A stretch of DNA of 64,000 nt. Origin: Paludibacterium purpuratum. GTDB lineage: Bacteria; Pseudomonadota; Gammaproteobacteria; Burkholderiales; Chromobacteriaceae. Made by a program: the position numbers and the translations under genes. The stretch lies in NCBI RefSeq assembly GCF_004363805.1, contig NZ_SNZP01000005.1, forward strand, positions 93,721-157,720. The letters run 5' to 3'. Positions 8,516 to 16,742 of this stretch are shown piece after piece. The number at the start of each line of letters is the position of its first letter. Position 1 is the stretch's first letter. The notes under the pieces are model-generated. The model ran no database searches and was not told the origin of the DNA. It saw nothing but the letters and a program-made list of their open reading frames with translations.

Positions 8516-8724
8516 AAGTGAGCAAAGGCGTCGCTGACTAGCGTGGCAATTTGAGCAAAACCATGGGAGAAAATACCCTGAATAAGGGATGATACGCCCA
8601 CTACAGCCATCACCACCAACCCCGCTATAACGGCATACTCCAGCGCGGTCACACCGCGCTGGTCTTGCAGAAAACCCGCCGGCCACATCCTGTTGCCCTC
8701 GCGGCGCTCGATCGATCGGTGCAT
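8512..8724 (-). CDS. flp: Second, solitary Flp pilin (70 aa)
   Basis: A Flp-family prepilin away from the main operon. The 24-residue basic leader ends in Gly24, and the processed N-terminus would be VTALEYAVIAG, identical over 11 residues to the first pilin, with Glu29 at +5. The rest of the helix and the tail differ, so it is a paralogue and not a recent copy. Start 8724 is supported by GAGGT at the right distance; ATG at 8688 is an alternative, giving an 11-residue leader. Preceded by a perfect FNR-type box. Confidence 0.92.
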   Translation of the reverse strand: MHRSIERREGNRMWPAGFLQDQRGVTALEYAVIAGLVVMAVVGVSSLIQGIFSHGFAQIATLVSDAFAHF

Positions 8725-8749
8725 TGCCCCACCTCGTTGTTTTATCTTG

Positions 8750-8799
8750 AGGACGCAGTGTAGAAGCCCCCCTGCCAGAGGGTGGTTGATGTAGATCAA
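8750..8799 (-). promoter_or_regulatory. Perfect FNR/Anr box and promoter before the second flp
   Basis: TTGATGTAGATCAA at 8786-8799 matches the FNR half sites exactly. A -10-like TACACT is at 8757-8762 on the minus strand; the implied start near 8750 is about 42 bp from the box centre and 25 nt before the ATG. Geometry fits class II activation by an FNR/Anr-type regulator. Confidence 0.68.
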
Positions 8800-8874
8800 A
8801 CCCTTTCCCCCGCAGCGAGGGGCATTGCCATCAAAGCAGCCTTGCGTGCCGAATACCCAGTCAAGTCAAAGACT

Positions 8875-8903
8875 TTGTCATTAAAAATGCGCTACGCTAA
8901 ATG
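8875..8903 (+). promoter_or_regulatory. Weak sigma70-like promoter of glsA
   Basis: TTGTCA (8875-8880) and TAAATG (8898-8903) are separated by 17 bp. The -35 is good and the -10 poor. If real, transcription starts downstream of the ATG at 8901, which supports the later start codon at 8934. Confidence 0.35.
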
Positions 8904-8933
8904 TCTTGCAAGCCTGAAGTGTCTATCTTATCT

Positions 8934-9854
8934 ATGCAGGTCGATTACCAAGCGATTTTAGACGCCATCGCAGAAGAGGTGGCGCCGCTGATGCGGCAAG
9001 GACGCGTCGCCGATTACATTCCCTCGCTAGCCCAAGTGCCACTGGCACAATTCGGCATGTGCGTGGTTACGCTGGACGGTCGCTACTATGCGGTGGGCGC
9101 TGCCGACAAGCGTTTTTCCATTCAGAGTATTTCCAAGTTGTTCGCGCTGACGCTGGCCTTCCGCCAGCTGGGGGATGGCTTATGGGAGCGCGTCGGCCGC
9201 GAACCGTCCGGCAATCCTTTCAATTCCTTGGTGCAACTGGAAAACGAGGCTGGCAAGCCGCGCAATCCCTTTATCAATGCCGGGGCATTGGCGGTCACCG
9301 ACGTGCTTTGCAGCCATTCGGTCAATGCCCACCTGGCCATTTTGCATTTCCTGCGCCGGCTGAGCGGCCGGAACGATATCAACTTCGACCATGAGGTGGC
9401 CGAATCGGAAGCCGCCACCGGGCATCGCAATGCCGCCATGGCCAACTTCATGAAGAGTTTCGGACGGATTCAATCGCCGGTGGAGGTGTTGCTGGATAGC
9501 TATTTCCACCAGTGTTCGATCGCCATGAGCTGCCGCGAATTGGCAACGGCGGCATTGTTTCTGGCCAATCGCGGGGTGGTACCGCAAAGCGGTGAGCATC
9601 TGCTGACCGCCAGCGAGGCCAAGCGCCTGTGCGCCGTTCTGCTGACCTGCGGCACTTACGATGCGGCGGGCGATTTCGCCTACCGGGTGGGGCTGCCGGC
9701 CAAGAGCGGCGTGGGCGGCGGGATTGTGGCGGTGGTGCCGGGCGAGCTGGCGGTCTGCGTCTGGTCGCCCGGACTGGATGCCAACGGCAATTCGCTGGCG
9801 GGCGGCATGGCGCTGGAGCGCTTTACCACCCTGGCGGGTAATTCGATTTTCTAG
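8934..9854 (+). CDS. glsA: Glutaminase (306 aa)
   Basis: Hydrolyses L-glutamine to glutamate and ammonia in the cytoplasm; serine-dependent, beta-lactamase-like fold. The catalytic Ser-x-x-Lys is in FSIQSISK (S65, K68), followed by family motifs NPFNSLVQLE, GKPRNPFINAGAL and PAKSGVGGGI. The 306-residue length matches the usual 300-310. ATG at 8901 would add 11 residues and is possible, but the later start fits family length and the promoter position. No neighbour in a glutamine pathway is seen. Confidence 0.95.
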   Translation: MQVDYQAILDAIAEEVAPLMRQGRVADYIPSLAQVPLAQFGMCVVTLDGRYYAVGAADKRFSIQSISKLFALTLAFRQLGDGLWERVGREPSGNPFNSLVQLENEAGKPRNPFINAGALAVTDVLCSHSVNAHLAILHFLRRLSGRNDINFDHEVAESEAATGHRNAAMANFMKSFGRIQSPVEVLLDSYFHQCSIAMSCRELATAALFLANRGVVPQSGEHLLTASEAKRLCAVLLTCGTYDAAGDFAYRVGLPAKSGVGGGIVAVVPGELAVCVWSPGLDANGNSLAGGMALERFTTLAGNSIF

Positions 9855-9875
9855 AGCGTGCCCACGGTCTGAGGA

Positions 9876-10217
9876 TCAGACCTTCTTGAGGAAGCAGGCC
9901 TTGAGCATGAAACTACCGGCATCCATGCGGCAATCGACCTCGTGGTCGCCGCCGCTCACCAGCCGGATGCTTTTGACCTTGGTGCCCATTTTCAGGGTGA
10001 TCGAGCTGCCTTTGACCTTCAGATCCTTGATCAGCACGACGGCGTCGCCGTCTTGCAGCACCGTGCCGTTGGCATCGCGCACCGGCGCATCGTCTTCAGT
10101 GCCGTCGGCCGCGGCCTGCATTGGCCACTCGTGGCCGCAATCGGCGCAAACATAGTTGTCACCGTCCGGATAGGTATTTTCCATTGCACATTGCGGACAG
10201 GCGGGAATCGTAGACAT
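9876..10217 (-). CDS. yjdM: PhnA/YjdM zinc-ribbon protein (113 aa)
   Basis: Small cytoplasmic protein of the PhnA (YjdM) family, whose role is not settled; despite the name it is not phosphonoacetate hydrolase. An N-terminal zinc ribbon has two Cys pairs (CPQC at about 7-10 and CADC at about 24-27), followed by the PhnA domain with VLQDGDAVVLIKDLKVKG. Convergent with glsA, 21 bp apart. Start at 10217 chosen by family alignment; an upstream in-frame ATG at 10274 would add 19 unrelated residues. Confidence 0.92.
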   Translation of the reverse strand: MSTIPACPQCAMENTYPDGDNYVCADCGHEWPMQAAADGTEDDAPVRDANGTVLQDGDAVVLIKDLKVKGSSITLKMGTKVKSIRLVSGGDHEVDCRMDAGSFMLKACFLKKV

Positions 10218-10299
10218 GGCGAGATCCAATCGGAGATAACAAAGCCGGGAGGATACCGGAAGCGTTGACGACATGCGTAATTTTTATATGGAGAACAAC

Positions 10300-11199
10300 A
10301 TGCACTGCCCTCGAATCACACTACGCCAAGATGGCCCCGAGTTTTCCCGCATCGTCGCCGGCATGTGGCGCCTGGCCGATTGGAATCTGCCGCTGGCCGA
10401 GCGCATTCGCTTTATCGAGCAGTGCATCGCGCTAGGCGTGACCACGTTCGATCATGCCGATATTTACGGCAACTACCAGTGCCAGCAATTGTTCGGCGAA
10501 GCACTGGCCCAGGCACCCAGCCTCAAGCGCCAGATCCAATTGGTCAGCAAATGCGGCATCAAGCTCGTCTCGCCGCACCGGCCGGAACACCGCATCAAGC
10601 ATTACGACACCAGCGCGGCGCATATCATCGCCTCGACCGAACGCACGCTGACCGAACTGCAGGTCGATACGCTGGATCTGTTGCTGATCCACCGCCCAGA
10701 TCCACTGATGGATTATGACGAGATGGCGGGCGCCTTCGAGCGCTTGCGCGCCGATGGCAAAGTAAAGCATTTCGGGGTCTCCAACTTCACGCCGGCGCAA
10801 TTCGAGGCACTCGACAGCCGCATCGCCCTTGCGACCAACCAACTCGAGTTTTCGCCGCTGCATCTGGCGCCGCTGACCGATGGGCAATTCGATACCTTGC
10901 AACGCCACCAGGTGGCGCCGATGATCTGGTCGGCACTGGGCGGCGGGCTGCTATTCACCCGCACGGACAGTGCCAATCCGACGCACGATGTGTTGCTCGA
11001 GCTGGCAGCGGAGCTGGGTACGACACCGGCAACCCTGGTGTATGCCTGGATCATGCAGCTGCCCTGCCAGGCCTTGCCGTTGACCGGCAGCGGTCGCATC
11101 GACGTCGTGCGCGATGCTGTCGCCGCGACCGCGCTACAACTTGAGCGCCAGCATTGGTATCGCATTCTGTCGGCGGCCAGCGGGCATGAGGTAGCTTGA
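10300..11199 (+). CDS. Aldo-keto reductase, YdhF type (299 aa)
   Basis: NAD(P)H-dependent oxidoreductase with a TIM-barrel fold, closely resembling E. coli YdhF along its whole length. The tetrad is visible: Asp51 and Tyr56 in FDHADIYGNYQ, Lys84 in VSKCGI and His in LLIHRPDP. Family position is clear, physiological substrate is not. The start 10300 is preceded by GGAG six bases away; earlier in-frame ATGs at 10273 and 10288 lack this. Confidence 0.93.
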   Translation: MHCPRITLRQDGPEFSRIVAGMWRLADWNLPLAERIRFIEQCIALGVTTFDHADIYGNYQCQQLFGEALAQAPSLKRQIQLVSKCGIKLVSPHRPEHRIKHYDTSAAHIIASTERTLTELQVDTLDLLLIHRPDPLMDYDEMAGAFERLRADGKVKHFGVSNFTPAQFEALDSRIALATNQLEFSPLHLAPLTDGQFDTLQRHQVAPMIWSALGGGLLFTRTDSANPTHDVLLELAAELGTTPATLVYAWIMQLPCQALPLTGSGRIDVVRDAVAATALQLERQHWYRILSAASGHEVA

Positions 11200-11220
11200 T
11201 CGCGGCCGACACTTTGCCAG

Positions 11221-11233
11221 AATGATTCTCATT
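11221..11233. promoter_or_regulatory. Fur-like operator upstream of gpx
   Basis: AATGATTCTCATT matches the core of the Fur box (AATGATTATCATT) at 12 of 13 positions and lies 55 bp before the glutathione peroxidase start. The wider 19-bp match is weaker. Iron regulation is an inference. Confidence 0.4.
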
Positions 11234-11287
11234 GCTAACCACCCATACCGCATGGCAGCATGTGCCTATTATCCAAGGGGAATAGGC

Positions 11288-11770
11288 ATGAGCCACGATC
11301 TGTTCGATCAGCAAATCAATGGGCTTAACGGGAATCCGATCGACCCGACCGCCTTGCGCGGCAAGGTGGTGCTCGTGGTGAACACGGCAAGCAAATGTGG
11401 ATTTACGCCGCAATTTGCCGAGCTGCAAGCGCTGTATGCGCGCTATAGCGAACGCGGTCTGGTGGTGCTGGGCTTCCCCTGCAACCAGTTTGGGAGCCAG
11501 GATCCTGGCAGCCCCCAGGACATCGGTGCTTTCTGCCGGAAAAACTATGGGGTGGATTTTCCGATGGCCGAGCGCGTCGAGGTCAACGGCGCCCATGCCC
11601 ACCCGTTATGGCGCAAGCTTAAGCGGGCCCGGCCAGGGTTGCTGGGCCTCGGCCGCATCCATTGGAATTTCACCAAGTTCCTGATCGATCGCCAAGGCCG
11701 GGTGGTGGCACGCTTCGCACCGATGACGCGCCCGGAAAAACTCGCGGCGCGCATCGAGACCTTGCTATAG
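11288..11770 (+). CDS. gpx: Glutathione peroxidase family protein (160 aa)
   Basis: Thiol peroxidase that reduces hydrogen and lipid hydroperoxides, in bacteria often with thioredoxin as donor. The catalytic residues are in place: Cys37 in NTASKCGFTPQ, Gln67 in FPCNQFG, and Trp126-Asn127 in HWNFTKFL. Cys replaces selenocysteine, as is usual in bacteria. The normal length is about 160. Start 11288 is preceded by AAGGGG; the 22 upstream in-frame residues overlap the Fur-like site and are not family-like. Confidence 0.94.
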   Translation: MSHDLFDQQINGLNGNPIDPTALRGKVVLVVNTASKCGFTPQFAELQALYARYSERGLVVLGFPCNQFGSQDPGSPQDIGAFCRKNYGVDFPMAERVEVNGAHAHPLWRKLKRARPGLLGLGRIHWNFTKFLIDRQGRVVARFAPMTRPEKLAARIETLL

Positions 11771-11786
11771 GGCCAGAGGCGCGTCG

Positions 11787-12155
11787 TCAAAATGGCATCA
11801 TGATCCGAACGCGATGGCCATCCGGATCGAGCAATACAAAGCTGCGGCCGTATTCCGTCTCTAGCGGAGGCTGAATAACGATGCATCGCTCCTGGTGCTG
11901 TAGTTCATCGTGACGACTATCGACCGCGTCCTCATCGTCGAGCACGATCACCAGTTCGGCGCCGCCGCCGGCAATGGTCGACGCGGGTTCGACGCACTCT
12001 CGCGCCCATAAGCCCAACCGCACCCCCTCCTCTTGCTCGAAGAGGACAAACGAGGCGGTGGCGGACACCGGCGCTTCGCCCAGCACTTCCGTATAAAAGG
12101 CCGTGCTGGCAGCCAGATCATCGACATACAGCAAGACATGAGAAGGCATCGTCAT
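11787..12155 (-). CDS. VOC (glyoxalase/bleomycin-resistance) fold protein (122 aa)
   Basis: Small protein with the two beta-alpha-beta-beta-beta modules of the vicinal oxygen chelate family: VLLYVDDLAASTAFYTEVLG at the N-terminus and the closing YGRSFVLLDPDGHRVRIMMPF. Members include glyoxalases, ring-cleaving dioxygenases and drug-binding proteins, so the reaction cannot be named. Start at 12155 has GAGGAG at about 8 bp; the longer frame to 12563 runs antisense through the next gene and is discarded. Confidence 0.85.
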   Translation of the reverse strand: MTMPSHVLLYVDDLAASTAFYTEVLGEAPVSATASFVLFEQEEGVRLGLWARECVEPASTIAGGGAELVIVLDDEDAVDSRHDELQHQERCIVIQPPLETEYGRSFVLLDPDGHRVRIMMPF

Positions 12156-12280
12156 TGCGAAAGCTCCTCGCGCGACGCGCAATCTGGCACGTGCGCCATG
12201 ACAAGTGGGATATCGTAAGACGTTATAGTCGATATGACAGGTATTATTAATTAATAAGTTAAGTATATAGAGAGATCGCG

Positions 12281-13408
12281 ATGCCGCCCCGCCGCGTGTT
12301 GCTGACAATTTTCTCGCTGTCGCTACTGTTGCACCTGTATATCGGGCAGCGCCTACTGGCATCGCCGAACGGGCCTGGCTGGCAGCTCGCCGTGTTGCTG
12401 GTTTCGAGTCTGGCAGTACCTTCGTCGCTACTGCTGCGGGGCATGAAATCGCCCCTTCTGGCCGATGCTTTGTCCTGGGTCGGTCTAGTTTGGCTCGGAT
12501 TATTTGCCCTGACGTTGAGCTTGACCGCCGCACGCGATGTGCTGCTGGTGTTGACGTGGCCATTCATGCCATCCCGACGGGTCTGGCTGTCTGAGTTCTC
12601 GGCACAAAGCGTGCTGTGGCTAGTGCCGATGCTACTCCTCGTCGGCCTATTCAATGCTCGCCGCGTGGCCCGCGTTCGCCGTGTAGATATCGTTCTGCCT
12701 GGCCTGCCGTCCGAATTCGACGGCTTCACCCTCGCTCAGCTTAGCGACATTCACGTCGGCCCGACCATCAAGCAAGGTTACCTGGCGCGCATCGTGCGAG
12801 CAGCCAACGCGCTCGATGCCGATGTAATTGTCATCACCGGCGACGTGGTGGACGGAAGCGTACGTCGCTTGGCGGCACAGACCCAGCCGCTCGCCGAGCT
12901 GACGGCGCGACACGGCGTTCATCTGGTCACAGGCAACCATGAGTATTATTCCGGCGCGCGCGAATGGATCGCCGAATTTCGTCGCCTAGGACTCACCGTG
13001 CTGGAAAACAGTCATGTCGTCCTGCGGCGCGGCGCCGCCAGCCTGGTGCTCGCTGGCGTGACGGACTACTCGGCCGGTCACTTCGAGGGCGGGCAGGCCA
13101 GCGACCCATGCGCCTCGCTGGCGGGGGCCCCGGCCGAGGCCGCCGTGCGTATCTTGCTGGCTCATCAGCCTAGAAGCGCACCGGCCGCATCGGCAGCCGG
13201 CTTCGACCTGCAACTTTCCGGCCATACCCACGGCGGCCAATTCCTGCCATGGAACTGGCTGGTACCGCTACAGCAGCCGTTTGTCGCCGGCCTGCACCGC
13301 GTCGGTCGCCTACAAGTCTATACCAGCCGCGGCACCGGGTATTGGGGGCCGCCCATCCGCCTGTTCGCGCCATCGGAGATTACCCTGTTGCGCTTGACGC
13401 GCGCATAA
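12281..13408 (+). CDS. Membrane-anchored metallophosphoesterase (375 aa)
   Basis: Three or four N-terminal hydrophobic segments (about 5-125) anchor a calcineurin-like phosphoesterase domain (about 145-370). All metal-binding motifs are present in order: SDIHVG, TGDVVDG, GNHEYY, LAHQPR and SGHTHGGQF, followed by the family end GTGYWGPPIRL. This is the YkuE/YaeI-type architecture, some members of which act on UDP-linked or lipid phosphates at the membrane. Divergent from the VOC gene across an AT-rich 125-bp gap. Confidence 0.9.
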   Translation: MPPRRVLLTIFSLSLLLHLYIGQRLLASPNGPGWQLAVLLVSSLAVPSSLLLRGMKSPLLADALSWVGLVWLGLFALTLSLTAARDVLLVLTWPFMPSRRVWLSEFSAQSVLWLVPMLLLVGLFNARRVARVRRVDIVLPGLPSEFDGFTLAQLSDIHVGPTIKQGYLARIVRAANALDADVIVITGDVVDGSVRRLAAQTQPLAELTARHGVHLVTGNHEYYSGAREWIAEFRRLGLTVLENSHVVLRRGAASLVLAGVTDYSAGHFEGGQASDPCASLAGAPAEAAVRILLAHQPRSAPAASAAGFDLQLSGHTHGGQFLPWNWLVPLQQPFVAGLHRVGRLQVYTSRGTGYWGPPIRLFAPSEITLLRLTRA

Positions 13409-13436
13409 ATGCTGGCGATTTTACTGGTTTTGACCG

Positions 13437-13541
13437 TATAATCAGCGGTTTGAATACGCATTCGCCGGAGAGAGGCGCGCCCCGAGGACCCTCTAGACAG
13501 CGTCCCTAAGCCCGTTGAGACGGCTCAACGGGCTTTTTGCA
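13437..13541 (+). ncRNA. Possible small RNA or miaB leader with intrinsic terminator
   Basis: A perfect TATAAT (13437-13442) with no clear -35 is followed about 70 bp later by a strong hairpin and T-run (13509-13538), all before the miaB start at 13585. The interval contains two further short inverted repeats but no reading frame with a ribosome site. It could be a transcript of about 90 nt, or an attenuator of miaB. Not matched to a known family. Confidence 0.3.
13509..13538 (+). terminator. Intrinsic terminator upstream of miaB
   Basis: Eleven-base stem AGCCCGTTGAG / CTCAACGGGCT with loop ACGG, followed by TTTTT. Classic Rho-independent terminator. It may end the metallophosphoesterase transcript (stop at 13408) or a short RNA starting near 13449. 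Confidence 0.85.
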
Positions 13542-13584
13542 TCGGACACGCGACTTGCCGGCCAGACAGGCTGGATCGATTGCA

Positions 13585-14913
13585 ATGAAGAAAGTGTTTA
13601 TCAAGACCTTCGGCTGCCAGATGAACGAGTACGATTCGGACAAGATGCTCGACGTGCTCGGCGCAGCTGAAGGCATGGTCAAGACGGATTCGCCCGAAGA
13701 CGCCGACGTCATTCTGTTCAATACCTGTTCGGTCCGCGAGAAGGCACAGGAGAAAGTATTCTCCGATCTTGGCCGTATCCGCCAATTGAAGGATCGCAAG
13801 CCCGAACTGCTGATCGGCGTCGGCGGCTGTGTCGCGTCCCAAGAAGGCGAAGAGATCATCCGGCGCGCACCCTACGTCGATGTCGTGTTCGGACCGCAAA
13901 CACTGCACCGTTTACCGGCGCTGATCGATAGCCGCCGTCAGACCGGCAGCGCCCAGGTGGACATCTCCTTTCCGGAAATCGAGAAATTCGATCATTTGCC
14001 GCCGGCCAAAGTGACTGGCGGGGCCGCTTTCGTCTCGATCATGGAAGGCTGTTCCAAGTATTGCTCATACTGCGTGGTGCCCTATACCCGTGGCGAAGAG
14101 GTCTCGCGACCGTTCGAGGACGTGCTGACCGAAGTGGCGGGCCTGACCCAACAGGGGATCAAGGAAGTAACGCTGCTGGGGCAGAACGTCAACGCCTATC
14201 GCGGCGCCATGGCCGACGGCGGCATTGCCGACTTCGCCATGCTGCTGGAGTACGTACACGAAATCCCCGGCGTCGAGCGCATTCGCTTTACCACTAGCCA
14301 CCCGCGCGAGTTCACCGACCGCCTGGTCGACTGCTTCCGCACGCTACCCAAGCTGGTTTCGCACGTTCACCTGCCGGTCCAAAGCGGCTCCGACCGAATC
14401 CTGATGGCGATGAAGCGGGGCTATACGGCCCTGGAATACAAGTCGGTCATCCGCAAGCTGCGTGCCGCGCGGCCTGATCTATGCTTGTCGTCGGACTTCA
14501 TCGTCGGCTTCCCCGGCGAAACCGAAGCCGATTTCGAGGCCACACTCAAACTGGTGCGCGATCTCGAATTCGACCTGAGCTTCGTGTTCATCTACAGCCC
14601 GCGCCCCGGCACGCCGGCGGCCAACCTGTCGGACGATACGCCGCACGAAGAAAAGGTACGCCGGCTCGAAGCGCTCAACGAAGTCATCGAAGCCAAGCAC
14701 TTCAGCACCAACCGCGCAATGGTCGGCAGCGTCGAACGCGTGCTGGTCGAGGGCCCCGGTAAACGCGAACCGGGGCAACTCTCCGCGCGCACCGCCAACA
14801 ACCGCGTGGTCAATTTCCCTGGGCCGCTACGGCTCATCAATCAAATGATCGACGTACGCATCGTCGAGGCACTGCCGCATTCGCTACTCGGCGAGGCGGT
14901 GATCGCCGAATAA
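13585..14913 (+). CDS. miaB: tRNA-2-methylthio-N6-isopentenyladenosine synthase MiaB (442 aa)
   Basis: Radical-SAM enzyme that adds a methylthio group to i6A37 of tRNAs reading UNN codons. The N-terminal MTTase domain binds a second 4Fe-4S cluster through Cys11, Cys48 and Cys82; the radical-SAM motif CSKYCSYC supplies Cys156, Cys160 and Cys163; a TRAM domain closes the protein (about 375-440). Length is typical. ATG at 13585 aligns with family starts ([14 protein letters not shown]); the ribosome site is weak. Confidence 0.97.
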   Translation: MKKVFIKTFGCQMNEYDSDKMLDVLGAAEGMVKTDSPEDADVILFNTCSVREKAQEKVFSDLGRIRQLKDRKPELLIGVGGCVASQEGEEIIRRAPYVDVVFGPQTLHRLPALIDSRRQTGSAQVDISFPEIEKFDHLPPAKVTGGAAFVSIMEGCSKYCSYCVVPYTRGEEVSRPFEDVLTEVAGLTQQGIKEVTLLGQNVNAYRGAMADGGIADFAMLLEYVHEIPGVERIRFTTSHPREFTDRLVDCFRTLPKLVSHVHLPVQSGSDRILMAMKRGYTALEYKSVIRKLRAARPDLCLSSDFIVGFPGETEADFEATLKLVRDLEFDLSFVFIYSPRPGTPAANLSDDTPHEEKVRRLEALNEVIEAKHFSTNRAMVGSVERVLVEGPGKREPGQLSARTANNRVVNFPGPLRLINQMIDVRIVEALPHSLLGEAVIAE

Positions 14914-14938
14914 TCGCCGGAGGCATAAGGAGTCCGCT

Positions 14939-15226
14939 ATGTTCGTTGTGACGTTGACCTACATCCAACCGCTAACAGAAGTAGACAAGCTGCTGGCAGC
15001 CCATGTCGAATGGCTCAAGGGCGGCTATGCCTCGGGGATGGCCATTGCCTCGGGCCGCAAGGTGCCGCGCGACGGCGGCGTGATCCTGGCGCGCGGCGAG
15101 CGCGCCGAGCTTGAAGCCTGGCTTGCCCAGGATCCTTTTGCCGTGGGCGGCGTGGCGCGCTACGATATCGTCGAATTCGTGCCGAGCATGGCCGCAAGCG
15201 GCTTCGAGGCACTGACAACGGCATAA
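14939..15226 (+). CDS. YciI-like protein (95 aa)
   Basis: Small ferredoxin-like alpha/beta fold of the YCII family, with the conserved pattern H-x-x-x-L..G in AAHVEWLKGGYASG and DPFAVGGVARYDIVEF. Its function is unknown in general; some relatives are dehalogenases or join larger enzymes. AAGGAG lies 7 bases before the ATG. It is 25 bp after miaB and probably in the same transcript. Confidence 0.85.
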   Translation: MFVVTLTYIQPLTEVDKLLAAHVEWLKGGYASGMAIASGRKVPRDGGVILARGERAELEAWLAQDPFAVGGVARYDIVEFVPSMAASGFEALTTA

Positions 15227-15229
15227 CAT

Positions 15230-15255
15230 GTAGGAGCGGCTAAAGCCGCTCCTAC
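15230..15255. repeat. REP-like perfect palindrome
   Basis: Twelve-base arms GTAGGAGCGGCT and AGCCGCTCCTAC with a 2-base spacer. The arm resembles REP elements common in pseudomonads and some betaproteobacteria. It lies just after the YciI stop and lacks a T-run, so an extragenic repeat is likelier than a terminator. I saw only one copy in the window. Confidence 0.55.
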
Positions 15256-15290
15256 GGGCCGTTCCTGCACGAAATGGAGACCCCCAAAAC

Positions 15291-16256
15291 TTGCACACCG
15301 AACCTCTCAGTTTCTCCCCCGTCGACAACCAGCGACTGGCCAATTTGTGCGGGCCGCTGGACGAAAACCTGAAACAGATCGAAATCGGCCTGGACGTCGC
15401 CGTCCAGCGCCGGGGCGAACATTTCAAAATCCAGGGCGAGCAGGCGCACGCCGCGGTCTTGGCGCTGACCGAACTCTACCTGCAGGCGGAAAAGCAGCCG
15501 CTGGATATCGAAGACGTACAATTGTGCCTAGTGGAAATCCAGCGCCAGGCACCGTCCGCCACCCACGACGAACGCCCGCTACTGCACACCCGTCGCGGCG
15601 AACTGCGCGGCCGCACCCCGCGCCAGGCCGACTACATCAAGGCCATCCTCGAACACGACATCACTTTCGGCATCGGCCCGGCCGGCACCGGCAAGACCTA
15701 CCTGGCGGTCGCCTGCGCCGTGGACGCCATGGAGCGCGACCAGGTGAAGCGCTTGGTACTGGTGCGCCCGGCAGTCGAGGCGGGCGAAAAGCTGGGCTTT
15801 TTGCCCGGCGATCTGGCACAGAAAGTCGATCCGTACCTGCGTCCGCTGTACGACGCACTCTACGACCTGATGGGCTTCGACAAGGTGACCCGCATGTTCG
15901 AAAAGGGTCTGATCGAGATCGCGCCACTGGCCTATATGCGCGGCCGCACGCTGAACAACAGCTTCATCATTCTCGACGAAGCGCAAAACACCACGCCGGA
16001 ACAGATGAAGATGTTCTTGACCCGTATCGGCTTCGGTTCGCGCGCGGTCATCACCGGCGACGTCACCCAGATCGACTTGGCACGCCACCAAAAGAGCGGC
16101 CTGGTCGAGGTGGAGCGCATACTCGGCAAAATCCGCGGCATTCATTTCCAGCACTTCCAGAGCGAGGATGTGGTGCGCCACCCGCTGGTACAGAAGATCG
16201 TCGACGCTTACGAACAATGGCAGGACCAGGATGAAAATCGCCAAGCAAAGAATTAG
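15291..16256 (+). CDS. phoH: PhoH-family ATPase YbeZ (321 aa)
   Basis: Cytoplasmic P-loop ATPase of the PhoH family, thought to work with YbeY in RNA metabolism. Walker A GPAGTGKT is at 129-136 and Walker B in FIILDEAQN at about 223-231; an N-terminal KH-like segment precedes them. The only start that keeps the family N-terminus ([20 protein letters not shown] region) is TTG at 15291; the nearby ATG at 15274 is out of frame. First of a four-gene unit phoH-ybeY-corC-lnt. Confidence 0.94.
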   Translation: MHTEPLSFSPVDNQRLANLCGPLDENLKQIEIGLDVAVQRRGEHFKIQGEQAHAAVLALTELYLQAEKQPLDIEDVQLCLVEIQRQAPSATHDERPLLHTRRGELRGRTPRQADYIKAILEHDITFGIGPAGTGKTYLAVACAVDAMERDQVKRLVLVRPAVEAGEKLGFLPGDLAQKVDPYLRPLYDALYDLMGFDKVTRMFEKGLIEIAPLAYMRGRTLNNSFIILDEAQNTTPEQMKMFLTRIGFGSRAVITGDVTQIDLARHQKSGLVEVERILGKIRGIHFQHFQSEDVVRHPLVQKIVDAYEQWQDQDENRQAKN

Positions 16257-16737
16257 AACACCCAGAACCGCACGCCTCAATTTGAGTGTGGACGATGTGG
16301 CGGCACGGCCCAACACGCCGGATGCGGCCGCCATGCGCCGCTGGGCCGAGGCGGCACTGCTGCCCGAGGTGCAGGCGGCCGAAATCGGTCTGCGCGTGGT
16401 GGACGAGGCCGAGGGACGGACACTCAACCGCGACTATCGCGGCAAGGATTACGCCACGAATGTGTTGACGTTCGCACTCAATGAGGGCGAGGATCCGCTG
16501 CCCGGCATGCCGCTATTCGGCGACATCGTGCTGACCGCACCGGTCGTCGAGCGCGAAGCGCGCGAACAGGGCAAAACGCTGGATGCGCACTATGCGCACC
16601 TGGTGGTACACAGCATGTTGCATCTGCAGGGTTTCGACCATCTCGAGGAAGAAGAGGCCGAAGCCATGGAAGCGCTTGAAACCGTCATCGTCAAGCGGCT
16701 AGGATACCCGGATCCCTACGGCGAGGAGCACGCCTAA
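16231..16737 (+). CDS. ybeY: Endoribonuclease YbeY (168 aa)
   Basis: Zinc-dependent single-strand RNase needed for 16S rRNA 3'-end maturation and ribosome quality control. The metal motif H3xH5xH is present as [11 protein letters not shown] (His127, His131, His137). Slightly long N-terminus (about 20 extra residues), otherwise normal. Start overlaps the end of phoH by 26 bp, which suggests tight coupling; GGACCAGG precedes it. Confidence 0.94.
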   Translation: MKIAKQRIRTPRTARLNLSVDDVAARPNTPDAAAMRRWAEAALLPEVQAAEIGLRVVDEAEGRTLNRDYRGKDYATNVLTFALNEGEDPLPGMPLFGDIVLTAPVVEREAREQGKTLDAHYAHLVVHSMLHLQGFDHLEEEEAEAMEALETVIVKRLGYPDPYGEEHA

Positions 16738-16742
16738 ACATC

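Noticed and set aside
12156..12563. N-terminal extension of the VOC protein frame
   Set aside because: It runs antisense through the start of the metallophosphoesterase gene, while a strong ribosome site marks the start at 12155.
13430..13442. TTGACC as a -35 for the TATAAT at 13437
   Set aside because: Only one base lies between the two elements, which is not a usable promoter spacing.
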